This document shows, in pieces, positions 51,752 through 64,000 of a stretch of 64,000 nucleotides of DNA; position 1 is the stretch's first letter; each line of letters begins with the position of its first letter. A program made the translations under genes and the position numbers. The stretch lies in assembly GCF_024713945.1 (NCBI RefSeq), contig NC_134677.1, positions 4,033,001 to 4,097,000 of the forward strand. The letters run 5' to 3'. Origin of the DNA: Dermatophagoides farinae. Taxonomy: Eukaryota; Arthropoda; Arachnida; Sarcoptiformes; Pyroglyphidae. The notes beneath the pieces were generated by a model. It did no database searches and was not told the origin of the DNA. It saw only the letters and a list, made by a program, of their open reading frames with translations.

Positions 51752-52575
51752 TTTGGATATATACAATCTTTAAATCAGGAAAATAAAATTAAAAAGGCAT
51801 CGATCTATGTAAGATTCATTTTTTTTGATTCAAAATCATCGTTCAAAACAAACTTTGCCACAGTAGATTCGCTGATTACCTAATTCAGCAATCCAAACAA
51901 AAATGTTTCGTATGACATTGATGTATAATTCGAAAAATTTATGCCGTTTAAAGCTATTGACCAGGAATCGGATTCTTGTTGCTTGTTGGGGAATTAATGG
52001 ATACGATACTACAATTGAAACAACAACTTCATCAAGTATACGTTTGATAAATTCATATGTGAATAATAATGTTGATAAAAGGTTAGTTCTGTTTCATTGT
52101 TTTGTACACATGTTGATTGTTTGCATTTTTATTCAGATTCATTGTTCCGATTTCAAATAAACGGACGTTTAGTTCTGGTAATTTACCAACTCATTATAAG
52201 GTTGCATTACCTGCGTTATCACCTACCATGGAAATGGGTACGATTGTTTCCTGGGAAAAGAAAGAAGGTGATCGTTTGAATGAAGGAGATTTATTAGCCG
52301 AAATCGAAACGGATAAAGCAACAATGGGTTTTGAAACACCAGAAGAAGGTTATCTAGCAAAAATTTTAATACCGGCTGGTACAAAAGATATTCCCATTGG
52401 AAAAGTATGAAGTTTTTGTTATTCTAAACTTGACATTTATTCTTTTACCCTTACGATTCACAGTTATTATGCATAATAGTTCCGGAGCAAAGCGATATTG
52501 ACGCCTTTGTCAATTATGTGCCTACAGAATCATCTACCAGTGAAAAAACGCCGAAAAAAACAAGTGAACCCCCGA
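51752..52575 (+). repeat. 824-bp direct repeat, copy B (start of the full DLAT gene)
   Basis: Second copy of 49094-49917. The shared sequence ends at CCCCCGA. Copy B continues with native DLAT exon 3 (AATCACAACC), while copy A continues into the insert. Left of copy B is the CTGTG end of the insert. Confidence 0.95.
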
Positions 52576-53619
52576 AATCACAACCACCATATACGGTGCA
52601 ACAAACAAAAACAGACGCAACACCGGAAAAACCAGCCACAGTTGCAGCCTCAATGCCTCGTTCACAACCGATTGTAAGCCAAATTTTTACCGGTACTGCA
52701 GGACGAATATTTGCTAGTCCACTTGCAAAAACAATAGCCAAGGAAAAAGGGATTGATCTCGCAAGATTATCAGGCAGTGGACCAAGCGGTCGAATTCGTG
52801 CTCAAGATGTAATAAATGCACCATCAATGTTGGCCATGACAATGACTCCCTCCATGATGACATCATTCGAAGATATTCCAATGACAAATATGCGACAAGT
52901 CATTGCTAAACGATTGATGATGTCTAAACAAACCATACCGCATTATTATTTAACTGCCGAAATCGAAGTCGACGAAATTCTTAGGTATGCTGAAAAAAAT
53001 ACAATTTTTCCAACCAATAGATTTAATGAAAAAATTTTCCATTTGTTATAGGGCGAGAGAACAACTGAATGAAATGCTCAAATCTGAAAACACTAAACTA
53101 TCCGTGAATGATTTTTTAATCAAAGCATCGGCTTTGGCATGCCAAAAAGTACCGCAGGTTAATTCATCATGGCAAGATACATTTATACGCCAATATAATT
53201 CAGTCGATATATCAGTAGCGGTCAGTACGGATGCAGGACTCATCACGCCAATCATTTTTGGTGCCGAGAAAAAAGGTCTGATCGAAATATCTAATGATGT
53301 AAAAGCTTTAGCCAAAAAAGCACGTGATGGTAAATTACAACCACAAGAATTTCAAGGTGGTACATTCACCATATCAAATCTGGGCATGTTTGGTGTAACA
53401 GAATTTTCAGCAGTCATCAATCCACCACAATCATGTATATTAGCTGTCGGTAATACTGAAAAACGTTTAGTACCGGGTGGAGATAATAAACCACGATCAG
53501 CCAGCCTATTAACGGTGACATTAAGCTGTGATCATCGTGTCGTTGATGGTGCTGTGGGTGCAACTTGGTTGAAACATTTTCGACAATTGATATCTAAACC
53601 ATTTAGCATGATGCTTTAG
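51903..53619 (+). CDS. DLAT: Dihydrolipoyllysine acetyltransferase, E2 of pyruvate dehydrogenase
   Basis: Mitochondrial core enzyme passing the acetyl group from lipoate to CoA. Exons: 51903-52081, 52137-52404, 52464-52984 and 53052-53619; 511 aa. Residues 1-60 form a targeting presequence. One lipoyl domain follows ([20 protein letters not shown], lipoylated K120 in [12 protein letters not shown]). After a Pro/Thr linker comes the E3/E1-binding domain ([33 protein letters not shown]). The catalytic acyltransferase domain carries [13 protein letters not shown] with active-site H484 and D488. One lipoyl domain instead of the two of vertebrates is usual in invertebrates. The first three exons are also present in truncated copy A upstream. 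If this copy is transcribed from its own start, only 151 bp of native upstream DNA remain before the inserted element. Confidence 0.96.
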
Positions 53620-55965
53620 TCATGTAAAAAAAACTTGAATATTCTGAATTTAGCAATCAATTTTAAATTATTGTTTGTTTTTCTTTTAAAAAAAGTTAGT
53701 TATGATTGTTGATTTCATTCTTAATTCAAAATGTTTCAGTTGTCTGTCTGTCTGTCTGCTTGCTTGCATTTTATATATATTCAAACCAAATACACTTTCG
53801 ATTTCAATGTTGAAAAATATTGCAATTACTTTGAATGACTATATGTATGTAAAAAATATTTAAAATTCAAAATCAAACACAATTTAGAAACACATAAAGA
53901 GAAAGCAAGAACTCAAGGATTTTGAATTCATTGTCATTTATATATCAGAAATATTATTCTGACCATGACGACAAAAATGATGATAATAATAACGATAAAG
54001 ACAGCATTATCGATAAAAGAGAAAAAATTATTTATTTAGCTATATATCGATTCACACACACACACACACACACACATACAAACTTAAATATCAGGGACAT
54101 TTGCATCATTGCAACAACTACAAACGCATAAATACACCTGAAATTGACATTGAAATCATTATCATTAGCATCGAATGTTTTGTGTGCGATACGCGTACAT
54201 AACTACATTGAATATCATTGAAAATCAAAGGGGTTTTTCATATGAAGGTCGACAACCGATTCTGTATACAGATATTCTATACAGATTCATTGAGTGTTTA
54301 TTCTGGACATATGGTACCCTAAAGAATTTTGATGACATTTTCAATCCTACCAAACGTCTATCATCAAATAATAATGAATCATATACCATATTCAATGTCA
54401 ATATAAAGTTATTTAAGGTCGTATGAGGGCGATTGAAGGACTTTGTCAAGGATTTTCATTACAGTGGAGGTGAAATTTTATGCTCTGAGGGTAATTGACC
54501 TCGCCATCTTATACAGGCAAATATACATTTTATTTTTTGATTACACCACTCTAGTCATCCATTCAACTGAGAATGATTGGATTGTACATGGATGCATTTA
54601 AGGGTGGTGGTTATCATTTAATTCTTTAATAAAGATTGCCTTCCCATTGTATATTACACATACAATTAATGCTATATAATAGAAGCAATGGCTTCCAATT
54701 TACCTTGAAACATTCTTTCGTTTGTTTTTTTGCTTTATTGGAATGGACCTCCTACTTTTTATTGTAGTCATGATCCAATGAGTCGAGTTTCAACAAGCGG
54801 AAAATTCATTCAACGATGATGATGATGATGATGGTGGTCGTGGTTTGATATATATGATGATTTATCATTTCTGCAACTGCGTCAATATGGTCGAATACCT
54901 TGGCAATGAAATTAAAATTGCAACCGTTATATGATACCGTTATAAAACTAAAATTGGATACAATGAATCTTTTTACTGGATGATAAACCTAACTATGGTT
55001 GGGGCTTCACTAATCGAAAAGCATTTTGACGCATCTTCACCCACTGTCCTGTCCTTAAGTTTTTTATTTGGCATTGAAAATGGCGCGAGTCCTTCATAAA
55101 TTTTCATTTATAATTTTTGTATATACGAAAAACCGATGTTGCCTTGAATCATAGCAATGATACCAGAATTTTTGGCCTACTCATTCAATGCTATAAGCAT
55201 TGCACCACTATTGAAAGAATAAGTTTTTTTTCAATAATTACGCAATGCATTGTGTCATATGTTTTTTATGGAAAAAAATTATATAGTCTGAATGTGTTGT
55301 TGTTGATGTCCTGATCATTTTCCGTTCATTGGCCATCATGGTTCATGAAAGAAAAAACTGAAAATATAACTAAACCTAACCTAACTGAACCAAAGATTGG
55401 TTTATTCAAATTTAAGGAAAAAAATCACGACATGATTTTAAATGTTTATTGGCCGCTACTGTTTCATATAAGATAAGATATAAATTTAATGAAATCGATA
55501 CGATTTTTTGTATAAATAAATATATTGATGATTAATCTAATCACGAAAATAATATAACTAGGATTATATTTCAATTTGTTATTTTTTCTATATGAAAATA
55601 TTATTTTAACCTAAATGGAAAGAAAAATTTTGAATAAACTTTAGTTTTCATCAGGTAGGGAACTTGTTAGCATCAAATTCGAATCGTTTTCTTCGTGATT
55701 AATCCATCAATTAACGTATTCTGTGAATCGGACCAACCGGCATGCATTCATGTTTTGTGATCATAAATTTAAAATGTGATCGATTAAATAAATTTTAAGC
55801 GATTAAAAAATGTTCTCCATCCATGAAATTTGATTTTGTTAATTTCGGTATGGATTTTCATAACTGGTTTCTTTCTTTCTTTTTACAGAGTTGAATGATG
55901 AATGCGTGAAAATCAATAAATCATTAAATAATAGTGTCCACTCGTGTGCAATCGCCTAGCACAAA
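53620..55965. other. Intergenic region DLAT / FPGS (2.3 kb)
   Basis: No supported gene. It contains a CTGT repeat running into CTTG units (about 53741-53768) and a CA repeat of 12 units (54052-54076). The stretch GATGATGATGATGATGATGG lies near 54817. Short frames at 54175-54426 (plus) and 54225-54449 (minus) overlap antisense to each other and look like chance. The last about 100 bp (CTTTCTTTCTTTTTACAG at 55868-55888) looks like an intron acceptor, so FPGS may have an upstream non-coding exon. Confidence 0.5.
54052..54076. repeat. (CA)n microsatellite
   Basis: About 12 uninterrupted CA units; a likely polymorphic marker. Confidence 0.9.
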
Positions 55966-58490
55966 ATGTCTAGTCAAACTGGCTGGTTTATGTTTGTCCG
56001 TCGATCTTTGATCGGTAGTGGTGGCGGTACTTGTTGCCATCATAATCATTATCACTATCGTAATCGTTATTACCAAAATAACAACTGGATTTCGATTTCA
56101 TCCAATAAACAGCCTGATTCAATTGAGTATAGCCAGAAGCATGAAAGTGATAGTCTTATCATTCAACGGCATAAATTATCATCATCACCATCAATAACAA
56201 ATACTTATCAAACAAAAAGTGCCTCGAAAGTTGTCATACTAGAGTCATTTGATTCATCCGTTTCATCAATTGCATATTATTCGAATATACATGAAACATC
56301 ATGCTTGTCAAAATCTCATTCATCGATGCACAGGTTGATATTATTCAATCCTGTTCTTTATTCTCGTCATAGTAATTCATTATCCGTTCCAAAAGGTTTC
56401 TATTCTTTTGAAAAATCGTCAATCATGGAATATCATCATCAACATAATCATGCAATGAAAAAGCAAACAATGTATTGTGTTAATGAGGATGATGATGATG
56501 AGCGAAAATTGTCGGCAACAAATCTCAAAACATGTCGCCGTCAATTAACTTTATTGGCTGAAACTTTTGCCAATAAACATCCACAGTTTGAAGCTCAGGT
56601 AATTTGTTATTTTTGGGATAATTAATTGTCTTTTTATATAACGACACATCCGTACAATTCTAAGATTTTTCTATCTTTGATTGACAATAATCATAAAATA
56701 GTCGAGACAATTTCCAGTATAGACTAGATATATAAAAATAATTCTATCATTTTAGTGATAATATTACATTTTTCACAAAATTTTCATTGTCTATCTCATC
56801 TCAAATGATCAACAAGTCGTGTGTTTATCGTTAAAAAAAACATTCATTGTTGATGTTACGATCGATATTGACAACAATTCTTTTGTTTTTTGTCGGATGA
56901 TATCTATTTGGCCATATCGATCATATATAAAATGGATAAAGTATTATATGTTTGATTACATTTTGTTATAGATATTCTCATTCAAACATGATTTGTTTTT
57001 GTCAGTTACAGAGTGCCTATACGTTGGCTATTGAACGATTGAATCGTTTACAATCAAATGCTGATTATTTAAAGAATGCTGCTTTTGGTAAAAAATCCAA
57101 TTCCTTAGAAAAGACCAATCATTTTTTACGAGCGTTGGGTATTAAACCGGAACATTTGAATCGTTTGATGGTTATCCATGTTGCTGGTACCAAAGGTAAA
57201 GGATCAACATGTGCATTTGCCGAATCAATCCTACGTTTAAACGGGTATAAGACTGGATTTTATTCATCACCACATTTGGTTGTTGTACGGGAACGCATTC
57301 GTATCAATGGTCAACCGATTTCTGAGGATAAATTTGCCCGTTATTTTAATCATGTGTACAACATTCTGGAAGCAAACAAGACGGATGAATTTAAAATGCC
57401 TGGCTATTTTAATTTTTTGACCATAATGGCATTTTATGTCTTTGTGCAGGAGAATGTCGATGTAGCAATCATGGAAGTCGGTATTGGTGGTACATTAGAT
57501 TGTACGAATGTCGTAGAGAAACCAATCGTTACTGGTGTTACATCTTTGGATTTCGATCATTGTCGATTGTTAGGCAATACGTTAGCCGATATTGCCGAAA
57601 ACAAAGCTGGAATATTCAAACAAGGTGTCCCAGCATTAACCGTTCAACAGCCTGAAGAAGCAATGTTAGCTTTGAAAACCAAAGCTCAACAAGTAAAAGC
57701 TCCACTTTATATTGTGCCACCATGGTCCCATTATCCAGGATCATCAAAGATCGATTTAGGTATAAAAGGCGAAGCTCAAAAGCTTAATGCATCATTAGCG
57801 GTCCAATTAGTTAATGTTTGGCTAAGTAGAATGAAATTTCCAAACAGTCAATTTATCATCAATGGCAATGATGGATACGGTTTTTTGGATGCAGTAGCAC
57901 TTTGTCAAAATTATTTGGCTATCGGTCTCACTAAAACTGTATGGCATGGCCGTTGTGAAATCATTCGAAAAGGTAATACTACCTATTTTCTTGATGCTGC
58001 ACATACGATTGATTCGATGAATAATTGCTGTCAATGGTTCAATCAACAAATCAATCATTTCTCATCTACTCTCGATAGTATTTCTAATGGTGTCCGTCCA
58101 AAGATTCATCGAATATTTGTATTCAATTGTACGGGCGATCGAGATCCACGACCTTTGCTAACGAAAACGGCTGGTACCGATTTCGATTTGGCCATTTTTA
58201 CAACAAATCGTGTGATGAATGAGAAGGAAATTGATTCTGACAATTCAAATTTAACAATCACTGAAAATCGTGAAGATGAAATTCGATCGAATAATGCAAG
58301 AATTTGGCAGGAACTGTTTCCTCGAGTGAAAAATCTACAAGTCGATTGTATCGGGGTAGCTATTGAACAGATTGAATCTTACGGCAGATTGGTTCAATCA
58401 CCGATTGTCGTTTTAGTGAGTGGCAGTGTTCATCTGGTCGGTGGTTTTATCGGCTTTCTTCAGCCAGATCTTGTTTCCACAGATTGTTGA
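55966..58490 (+). CDS. FPGS: Folylpolyglutamate synthase
   Basis: ATP-dependent ligase adding gamma-glutamates to folates so that they are retained in cytosol and mitochondria. Exon 1 is 55966-56598, exon 2 is 57012-58490, joined in phase 0 (FEAQ|SAYTLAIERLNRLQ); 703 aa against about 590 for the human long form. The P-loop is VAGTKGKGSTCAF (about 268-280), the folate loop SSPHLVVVRERIRINGQPIS, and the Mg-site motif EVGIGGTLDCTN. A HCRLLGNTLADIAENKAGIF block and the C-domain YFLDAAHTIDSM and VFNCTGDRDPRPLL follow. Exon 1 adds 211 residues with His/Tyr/Asn- and Ser-rich low complexity that I cannot match to anything, except its last about 30 residues (LKTCRRQLTLLAETFANK), which may be structured. 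Its Arg-containing start could be a mitochondrial presequence; internal Met codons could give a cytosolic form. Confidence 0.95.
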
Positions 58491-58775
58491 ATTTGTCAAT
58501 TGTTTATTCTTTCATTGAGAATTTTTTTTCGGAATGAATTAAAAAAAACTTTTTCAAAAATAAAATTATCGATTGTTGACTCCAATTATCGATAGTGGGT
58601 GCAGCATTCTCATTAGTTGCGCGTATATCATAAACAACACTTGATGTTGATATGGATCATATGTAGGTGAGCTGAACAGCTGTAGTATAATGTGGATATA
58701 AAAAAAACTTCGACTTGCCAATATATTGGCAATTTGCATTTGCAAATCAGAAGACATTAAGTCAAAAATTGAAAA

Positions 58776-61700
58776 ATGTCATCATCGTCTTTTTCGGATA
58801 ATGGTCAGGTCATACTCAACGAAGCTCAAGTTTTGGCCACTTTGGCCGTAAGTTATGATAAACAAAAAGATCTTGAAGCTGCCATTTATTTCTATAATGT
58901 AAGTGTTGATTTTATCATCGAATCGAATATACTTTATTAACATAAATCATTCATGTTTTCAGGAAGCCGCCAAAATCCTTAAAAAATATGTCAATCTTGA
59001 AAACGTCGACGCGAATGAAGAAATAGAGAAAAAAATTTCTGATTACGAAAAACGATATGATCTGTTACGAGAAAAACAAAACCAAAGTATAAATTCATTT
59101 TTCTTTGTAAAAATGTTTATAACGAGTTTATTTGAATTTTTAACCTTGATAAAGTTTTGGATAATGAGCTTAAAAATCTCACAATCAAAGATGAATCGGA
59201 TTGTAGTGTACAGCGATTGGAATTTTTACTTAAAGAAGCTTTGAACGAAGATGAAGAAGGTGATACTGATGAAGCATTACCATTATATTTGATGGCAGTC
59301 GAAACTGGTCTCAAAGCGGTATTCAATCGAAATTCTTTTATAGATCCGACACTAATTATATCTTGATTTGATTAGAAAAAAGAGATTCAAGATCCGAGAT
59401 TGAGTGAACGACTTACGTTGATCATTACTCAAGCGTTGGAACGTGCCGAAGCAATCAAAGGTATAAACATCAAGAAAAAAGAATTCGTAGGATTGGAAAA
59501 GAAATTAGATAAAAGCCTATCGATTGATGAAGAATCCATGGTTTCAATTTCGAAAAGTGGACACATAGTCAGTGGACATGACTCTTATACCAAGCAAGAG
59601 ATTAAAGTATTACGAAAAAGTTCAAACATCAATGGAATCGATTATGTTCCATTCCTTGCTCAATTAGATTTAAAAGAACGATTTAGCACACTTTCGCAGT
59701 TTGAAGATCCGAATGGCTTATTAAAACTTTCATCGAAACAAAAGGCGAATTTTGTAGGTTTTAGACGACTTTCGGAAATTGCTGAAAATCCGGTCATATT
59801 TTCCAATTCTAAACATATTGATTGTTTCGCCATCAAACAGACAATTGTGACTGATTGTTCTTTTATCGCTTCATTGACTGTCGCAGCTCTTTATGAAAGA
59901 AGATTTGGAAAGAAATTAATTTCATGTATAATCTTCCCACAGAATAGACATGGAGAACCGGTATATAATCCTTGCGGTAAATATATGATCATTTTGCATA
60001 TAAATGGCATTCTACGTAAAGTCATAATCGATGATCGGTTACCGATGGGTCATTACGGACAATTAATGTGCTCATATTCTCAGAATAAAAATGAATTCTG
60101 GATATCGTTATTGGAAAAGGCATACATGAAAGTAATGGGCGGTTATGATTTTCCGGGTAGCAATTCGGTAAGAAAATTTTATTTGAAAAATAAATTCAAT
60201 TATATAAATTATAAATTGTTTAAAGCGCCATTATTTCATTTTTTTAGAATATTGATCTTCACGCATTGACCGGATGGATTCCGGAACGTATGTCATTATC
60301 AGAATGCAATAAGGAAAATTTTTTCAGTCTCATCTCTCGACGTTATAATGCTGGCGAAGCATTGGTTACATTTGCCACTGGTGATATTTCCGATTTCGAA
60401 AGCGAACGTACCGGATTAGTATCAACGCATGCATATGCTATGCTTGATGTTAAAAGTGTTAATGTAGTTTTTTCGAATAAAATTCATTTTGAAATCAATT
60501 AATTTACCTTTGAAATTTTTTCAGGATCAACGGTTGTTCCTATTGAAAAATCCATGGAGCCATGTACGATGGAAAGGAAAATTCTCCGAACGTGATTTGG
60601 GCAGTTGGACTACTGAAATGAAAAGAGTATTAAATTACGATCCAAGTAGTGCAAAAAATTTCGACAATGGAGTATTCTGGATCGATATTGATTCTTTATT
60701 TAAATTTTTTGATGTTTGTTATCTAAGTTGGAATCCGGCCCTTTTCAAATATGTTTACTGTACTCACGAGTAAGTTTATTATTGGCTATATTAAACACAT
60801 AAATGATTAACAAAAAAAAATTCATTTCAGCATTTGGAATGCCGGTGTTGGTCCGGCCAAAGATTTATATTACATGGGTGATAATCCTCAATACTCATTG
60901 AAGATCAAAAATGCGGATAGTTCAACGTGGATCGTATTGACCAGGCATATTATGGATAGAGATGATTTTGCCAATAACAAAGAGTATATTGCTCTTTTGG
61001 TCTATAAGAATAATGGCGAAAAAGTCATATTGCCTTGTAAGTTTCATTTCTCATTTATCCATTCATTTGATTTTTATTTGAACTTATATCGAATGATATC
61101 ATTGTTGTCTGATTAGTCGAACCAAAGCCCTATATTGATGGTGCTCGAATTAATTCACCTCATTATTTGTGTAAGATTATTGTTGGTAAAGATAATTCAG
61201 AACTTCGTTATACGTTAGTTATCTCGCAATATGAAAAATCTTCCACCATTTTATACAGTCTTCGTGCCTATTCAACTTCGCCATTCTCTTTGAAAAAAAT
61301 ACCAAATATTTATCTTTATAAAGAAAAAGTAAGTTCATGTATCCATTAAATGATTATTTTTTAATTTTGAAAATATGATAACCGACCGTATATAACACAG
61401 GAGAAAAACGGTAAATGGACAGCGGAAACGGCCGGTGGTTGTCCAAATAATCCAGCTACCTACCATAATAATCCTGTCTATCAGTTTTTACTTGATGGTA
61501 GTTCACGAGACGATGATAATGAAGTGATGATCGAATTAAGAGGTCCTAAAGCATATGCAGTCGGTTTGGAAGTCGTAACAGTATCAGTAATGAATCCAAA
61601 TTCGCCTAATTATTTTCAACGTAAACATACTGGATCATTTCGTTCTGGTTGTACCTATCTAAGACTGAAATCGATACCAACGGGTACCTATCAAATCATA

Positions 61701-61787
61701 CCTTCGACTTTTCTTCCTGGGCAAGTTGGCCCATTTTTTCTTTATGTACACTCTACTCATAGAGTTAAACTTACTAAAATCAAGTGA
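58776..61787 (+). CDS. CAPN7: Calpain-7 (PalB-type calpain)
   Basis: ESCRT-associated cysteine protease lacking EF-hands. Nine exons: 58776-58898, 58963-59086, 59155-59318, 59376-60167, 60248-60463, 60525-60769, 60831-61036, 61117-61328 and 61401-61787; 822 aa (human 813). N-terminal MIT-type helical repeats ([34 protein letters not shown]) bind ESCRT-III. The catalytic triad is complete: C298 in [11 protein letters not shown]462 in STHAYAMLD and N482 in [13 protein letters not shown]. Two C2-like/calpain beta-sandwich domains follow ([43 protein letters not shown]), ending [14 protein letters not shown]. All nine junctions keep phase. Introns are 57-81 nt. Confidence 0.96.
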
Positions 61788-61987
61788 TAATTAAAAATTA
61801 TTTTAAAAATTAATTTGATTTGAATTTGAAAAAATTTAAAACTATAAATTAAAAAGCTATTTACACCTACATGGCGCTACTCGCACACTTTATTTTTAAT
61901 TTTTTTGCTTCATATTACAATTATAGATAAATCGCGCTATTTTTTCGGTTTTTGTGATTAAATTATTAAACTTTCACCTTTATAAGT

Positions 61988-64000
61988 ATGGATTCTGAAA
62001 TGGACAATTATGAGGGTGAAGATCCTACCGAAGTTTATCAGAAATGCGTTGAATTAATGGGCAGTAAAGATTTCATTATGGAAGATTCGGTTATGCCAAC
62101 TTTGAAAAGGTAAGAGAAGAATGGCTAACTTACAACTTGAAAATATTTCGGTTTTTGGAGATTTTTTCATGTTAAAGGAACCAAAGACGAGGCTATTCAC
62201 TTGTTATCAACCAATTATGATGCTGTTGCTCAAATCGCTAACCTTCTGGCAGAATGGCTACTGATGACTGATCTCACATTAGCTGAAGTTCAATCTACAG
62301 TTGAAGATAATCTCAAAAATATGATTATCAAACACTTTGATCAGAAAAAGGCCGATTCGATTTTTCTTGATGAGTCGAAAGGAGTAAGTTTTAAATAATG
62401 ATAAAACTTTTATAAAATAATCTTTTTCCTGTTAAACCAGAATCCAGATTGGCTTACTGCTTTGATTCAACACCAGCCTTGGCGTAAATTGATTTTTCAA
62501 TTAGCTGACAAATATCCTGATTGCCTTATGTTAACTTTCACGGTTAAGGTAAATTTTGTTATCAGTGAAAACATTTTCATAATCTTGTTTCCTGATTAGC
62601 TAATATCTGATGCCGGTTTTCAAAGCGAAATAACTTCAATATCGACTGCGTCACAACAATTAGAAGTTTTCACCCGAATCTTAAAAACTTCTGTCACTAA
62701 TTTTCTGGAAAAAGGCGAAGAAATGCTTGATTCGGAAAAAGTTCTAAATGAATTTGCGGTAAGCCGAGTGGATCTCTCAGCAGTGAAATAAAAATCAAAT
62801 ATTTATCGTTTCTTCATACAGAAATTGGTTTCACATGGCGAACATACTTATCTCTACAGCCAAGTTTTATTACACTATCTATCATTGGAACAAAAAGGTG
62901 GTTCTAATGTTAAACGACTTTTTCAGGAAATCTCACGATTCGCACAGAAAAAGTAACAAGACTAATTTAAGTAATGTTTTTTGATTCTAATAATTCTATT
63001 AAAATTTTAGCGGACATAATGCAACACCGATCATGCTCTCATTAATGGGAATTTCTTCACATCCTCGATTATCGCAAGCATTATCAGCAATGTTGGCAAA
63101 AGATGCTCTCAATCCTGCCGATATAACTATGGTGAGATTACATTAATCGAATTAATAAAATATTATTGATTATTGATATGTCAATATAGTTATATAAATG
63201 TTATCAAGAAACATCTCCACCACCAGTTGAATTTTTACGAATACCACAATTTCTTGATCTATTGTTGGATGCTCTTTTTAAACCGGGTTCAAAATTACAC
63301 TCTGATCAACGGCCTAAATATGTCTATCTATTGGCTTATGCATCATCTGTTCATGAAACTTATAGAAAACATAATAATGCCTATAATAATGTTCAATTTC
63401 GGAAATCCATTAATCGTGATGAATTAAAACCAACGATACAGGCGATCGAAAAGGTTTCATCATTATGTGTAGAACGAAAAGGATCGTCTGAGATTCTACC
63501 AGAATTGAAAACATTATATCAAATGATTGAAAAATATCAGGTGGTAGCCTATGGAATTGTTTACTGGGTTAAACATGTTGTCAGCGAACCAAGTTATTTT
63601 AAATTAAATACTGAACAAACTCCTTTACATTTGGCTTTATTGGACGAAGTAACCGCCTGTCATAACACGTTGCATAAAATAACCCTAAATCTCTACATTG
63701 ATATATTTGAAAAACAATACGATGAACTAGAAGTTTTAGCACAGCTTGAACTGAAGAAAATGATCCTTGATCGTATGATTCATTTGATTAGCAAAGGATG
63801 CGTAGTTCCAGTGTTAAAATATATTAAACAATGTTGGCAAAAAGGCGATACTGATATATCATTGTTTCGATATTTTATCATTGAAGTTTTATCGATGATC
63901 ACTGCTCCATATTCTATTGAATTTATTGATCTTTTTTTTCCGTTGGTCGAATGCGAGGAAGTGACTGGCAATATGCGCAGTGAAGTCGAAACAACTTTGG
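61988..64000 (+). CDS. NELFCD: NELF-C/D (TH1-like), partial at the window edge
   Basis: Subunit of the negative elongation factor that holds RNA polymerase II in promoter-proximal pausing. Exons: 61988-62109, 62161-62383, 62441-62548, 62600-62758, 62822-62952, 63011-63131 and 63190 to beyond 64000; about 558 codons are in the window. Family signatures in order are [106 protein letters not shown] and [16 protein letters not shown]. The Asp/Glu start is shorter than in vertebrates. The last about 20-30 codons of the family lie outside the window. The start lies 200 bp after the calpain-7 stop. Confidence 0.95.

Noticed and set aside
54175-54449. Opposed 83- and 74-codon frames
   Set aside because: Antisense pair in intergenic DNA with no recognisable domain; likely chance.

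Overview
The window is eukaryotic and almost certainly from an arthropod. It is AT-rich, genes are split by many short introns (mostly 50-120 nt, GT...AG), proteins carry long Asn/Ser/His-rich low-complexity stretches, and the gene set is purely animal (Lst2, NELF-C/D, POMGNT2, Rb-family, calpain-7). Compact introns, dense packing and a pair of secreted PYPV-repeat cuticle-like genes fit an astigmatid (dust or scab type) mite best. The species is inference only.

Layout. 1-12.1 kb is mostly minus strand: TENT4-type poly(A) polymerase (1015-3309), Lst2/ZFYVE28 FYVE protein (4641-8433), ribosomal protein eL8/RPL7A (9487-10541) and mRNA cap methyltransferase RNMT (10806-12057). mRpS10 (12200-12791, plus) shares a 142-bp divergent promoter with RNMT. 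Two minus-strand secreted PYPV-repeat genes follow (12961-14129 and 14272-15689). From 15.7 to 31.2 kb the region is sparse. It holds one large three-exon minus-strand gene (20985-27628) joining a BED zinc finger to hAT-transposase-like domains, surrounded by long non-coding stretches with simple repeats.

From 31 kb to the end the window is gene-dense: CDC45 (31180-32955), POMGNT2 (33148-36131), an Rb/p107-family pocket protein (36521-40444, minus), CTR9 (41514-45131), SEC13 (45448-46410), the SUV3 helicase (46546-48810, minus), pyruvate dehydrogenase E2 DLAT (51903-53619), folylpolyglutamate synthase (55966-58490), calpain-7 (58776-61787) and the start of NELF-C/D (61988 to past the window end). 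Nearly all are single-copy housekeeping genes for transcription and RNA handling, replication and cell cycle, secretion, and mitochondrial function. There is no operon-like pathway grouping.

Three places do not look ordinary. (1) The first 824 bp of DLAT occur twice with no difference seen (49094-49917 and 51752-52575). The copies flank a 1.83-kb insert with CACAG...CTGTG terminal inverted repeats, palindromic GGAGACTGGTCTCC modules and a decayed exon-intron cargo. (2) Intron 1 of POMGNT2 houses a complete tRNA-Leu(UAA) with a 153-nt, internally duplicated intron. Beside it lie a duplicated tRNA flank, a tRNA relic and an antisense gag-like fragment. (3) The BED-hAT gene looks like a domesticated transposase. 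The TENT4 C-terminal tail also shows an apparent frame break. Exon borders were read by eye from splice consensus and reading phase and may be off by a base or two.
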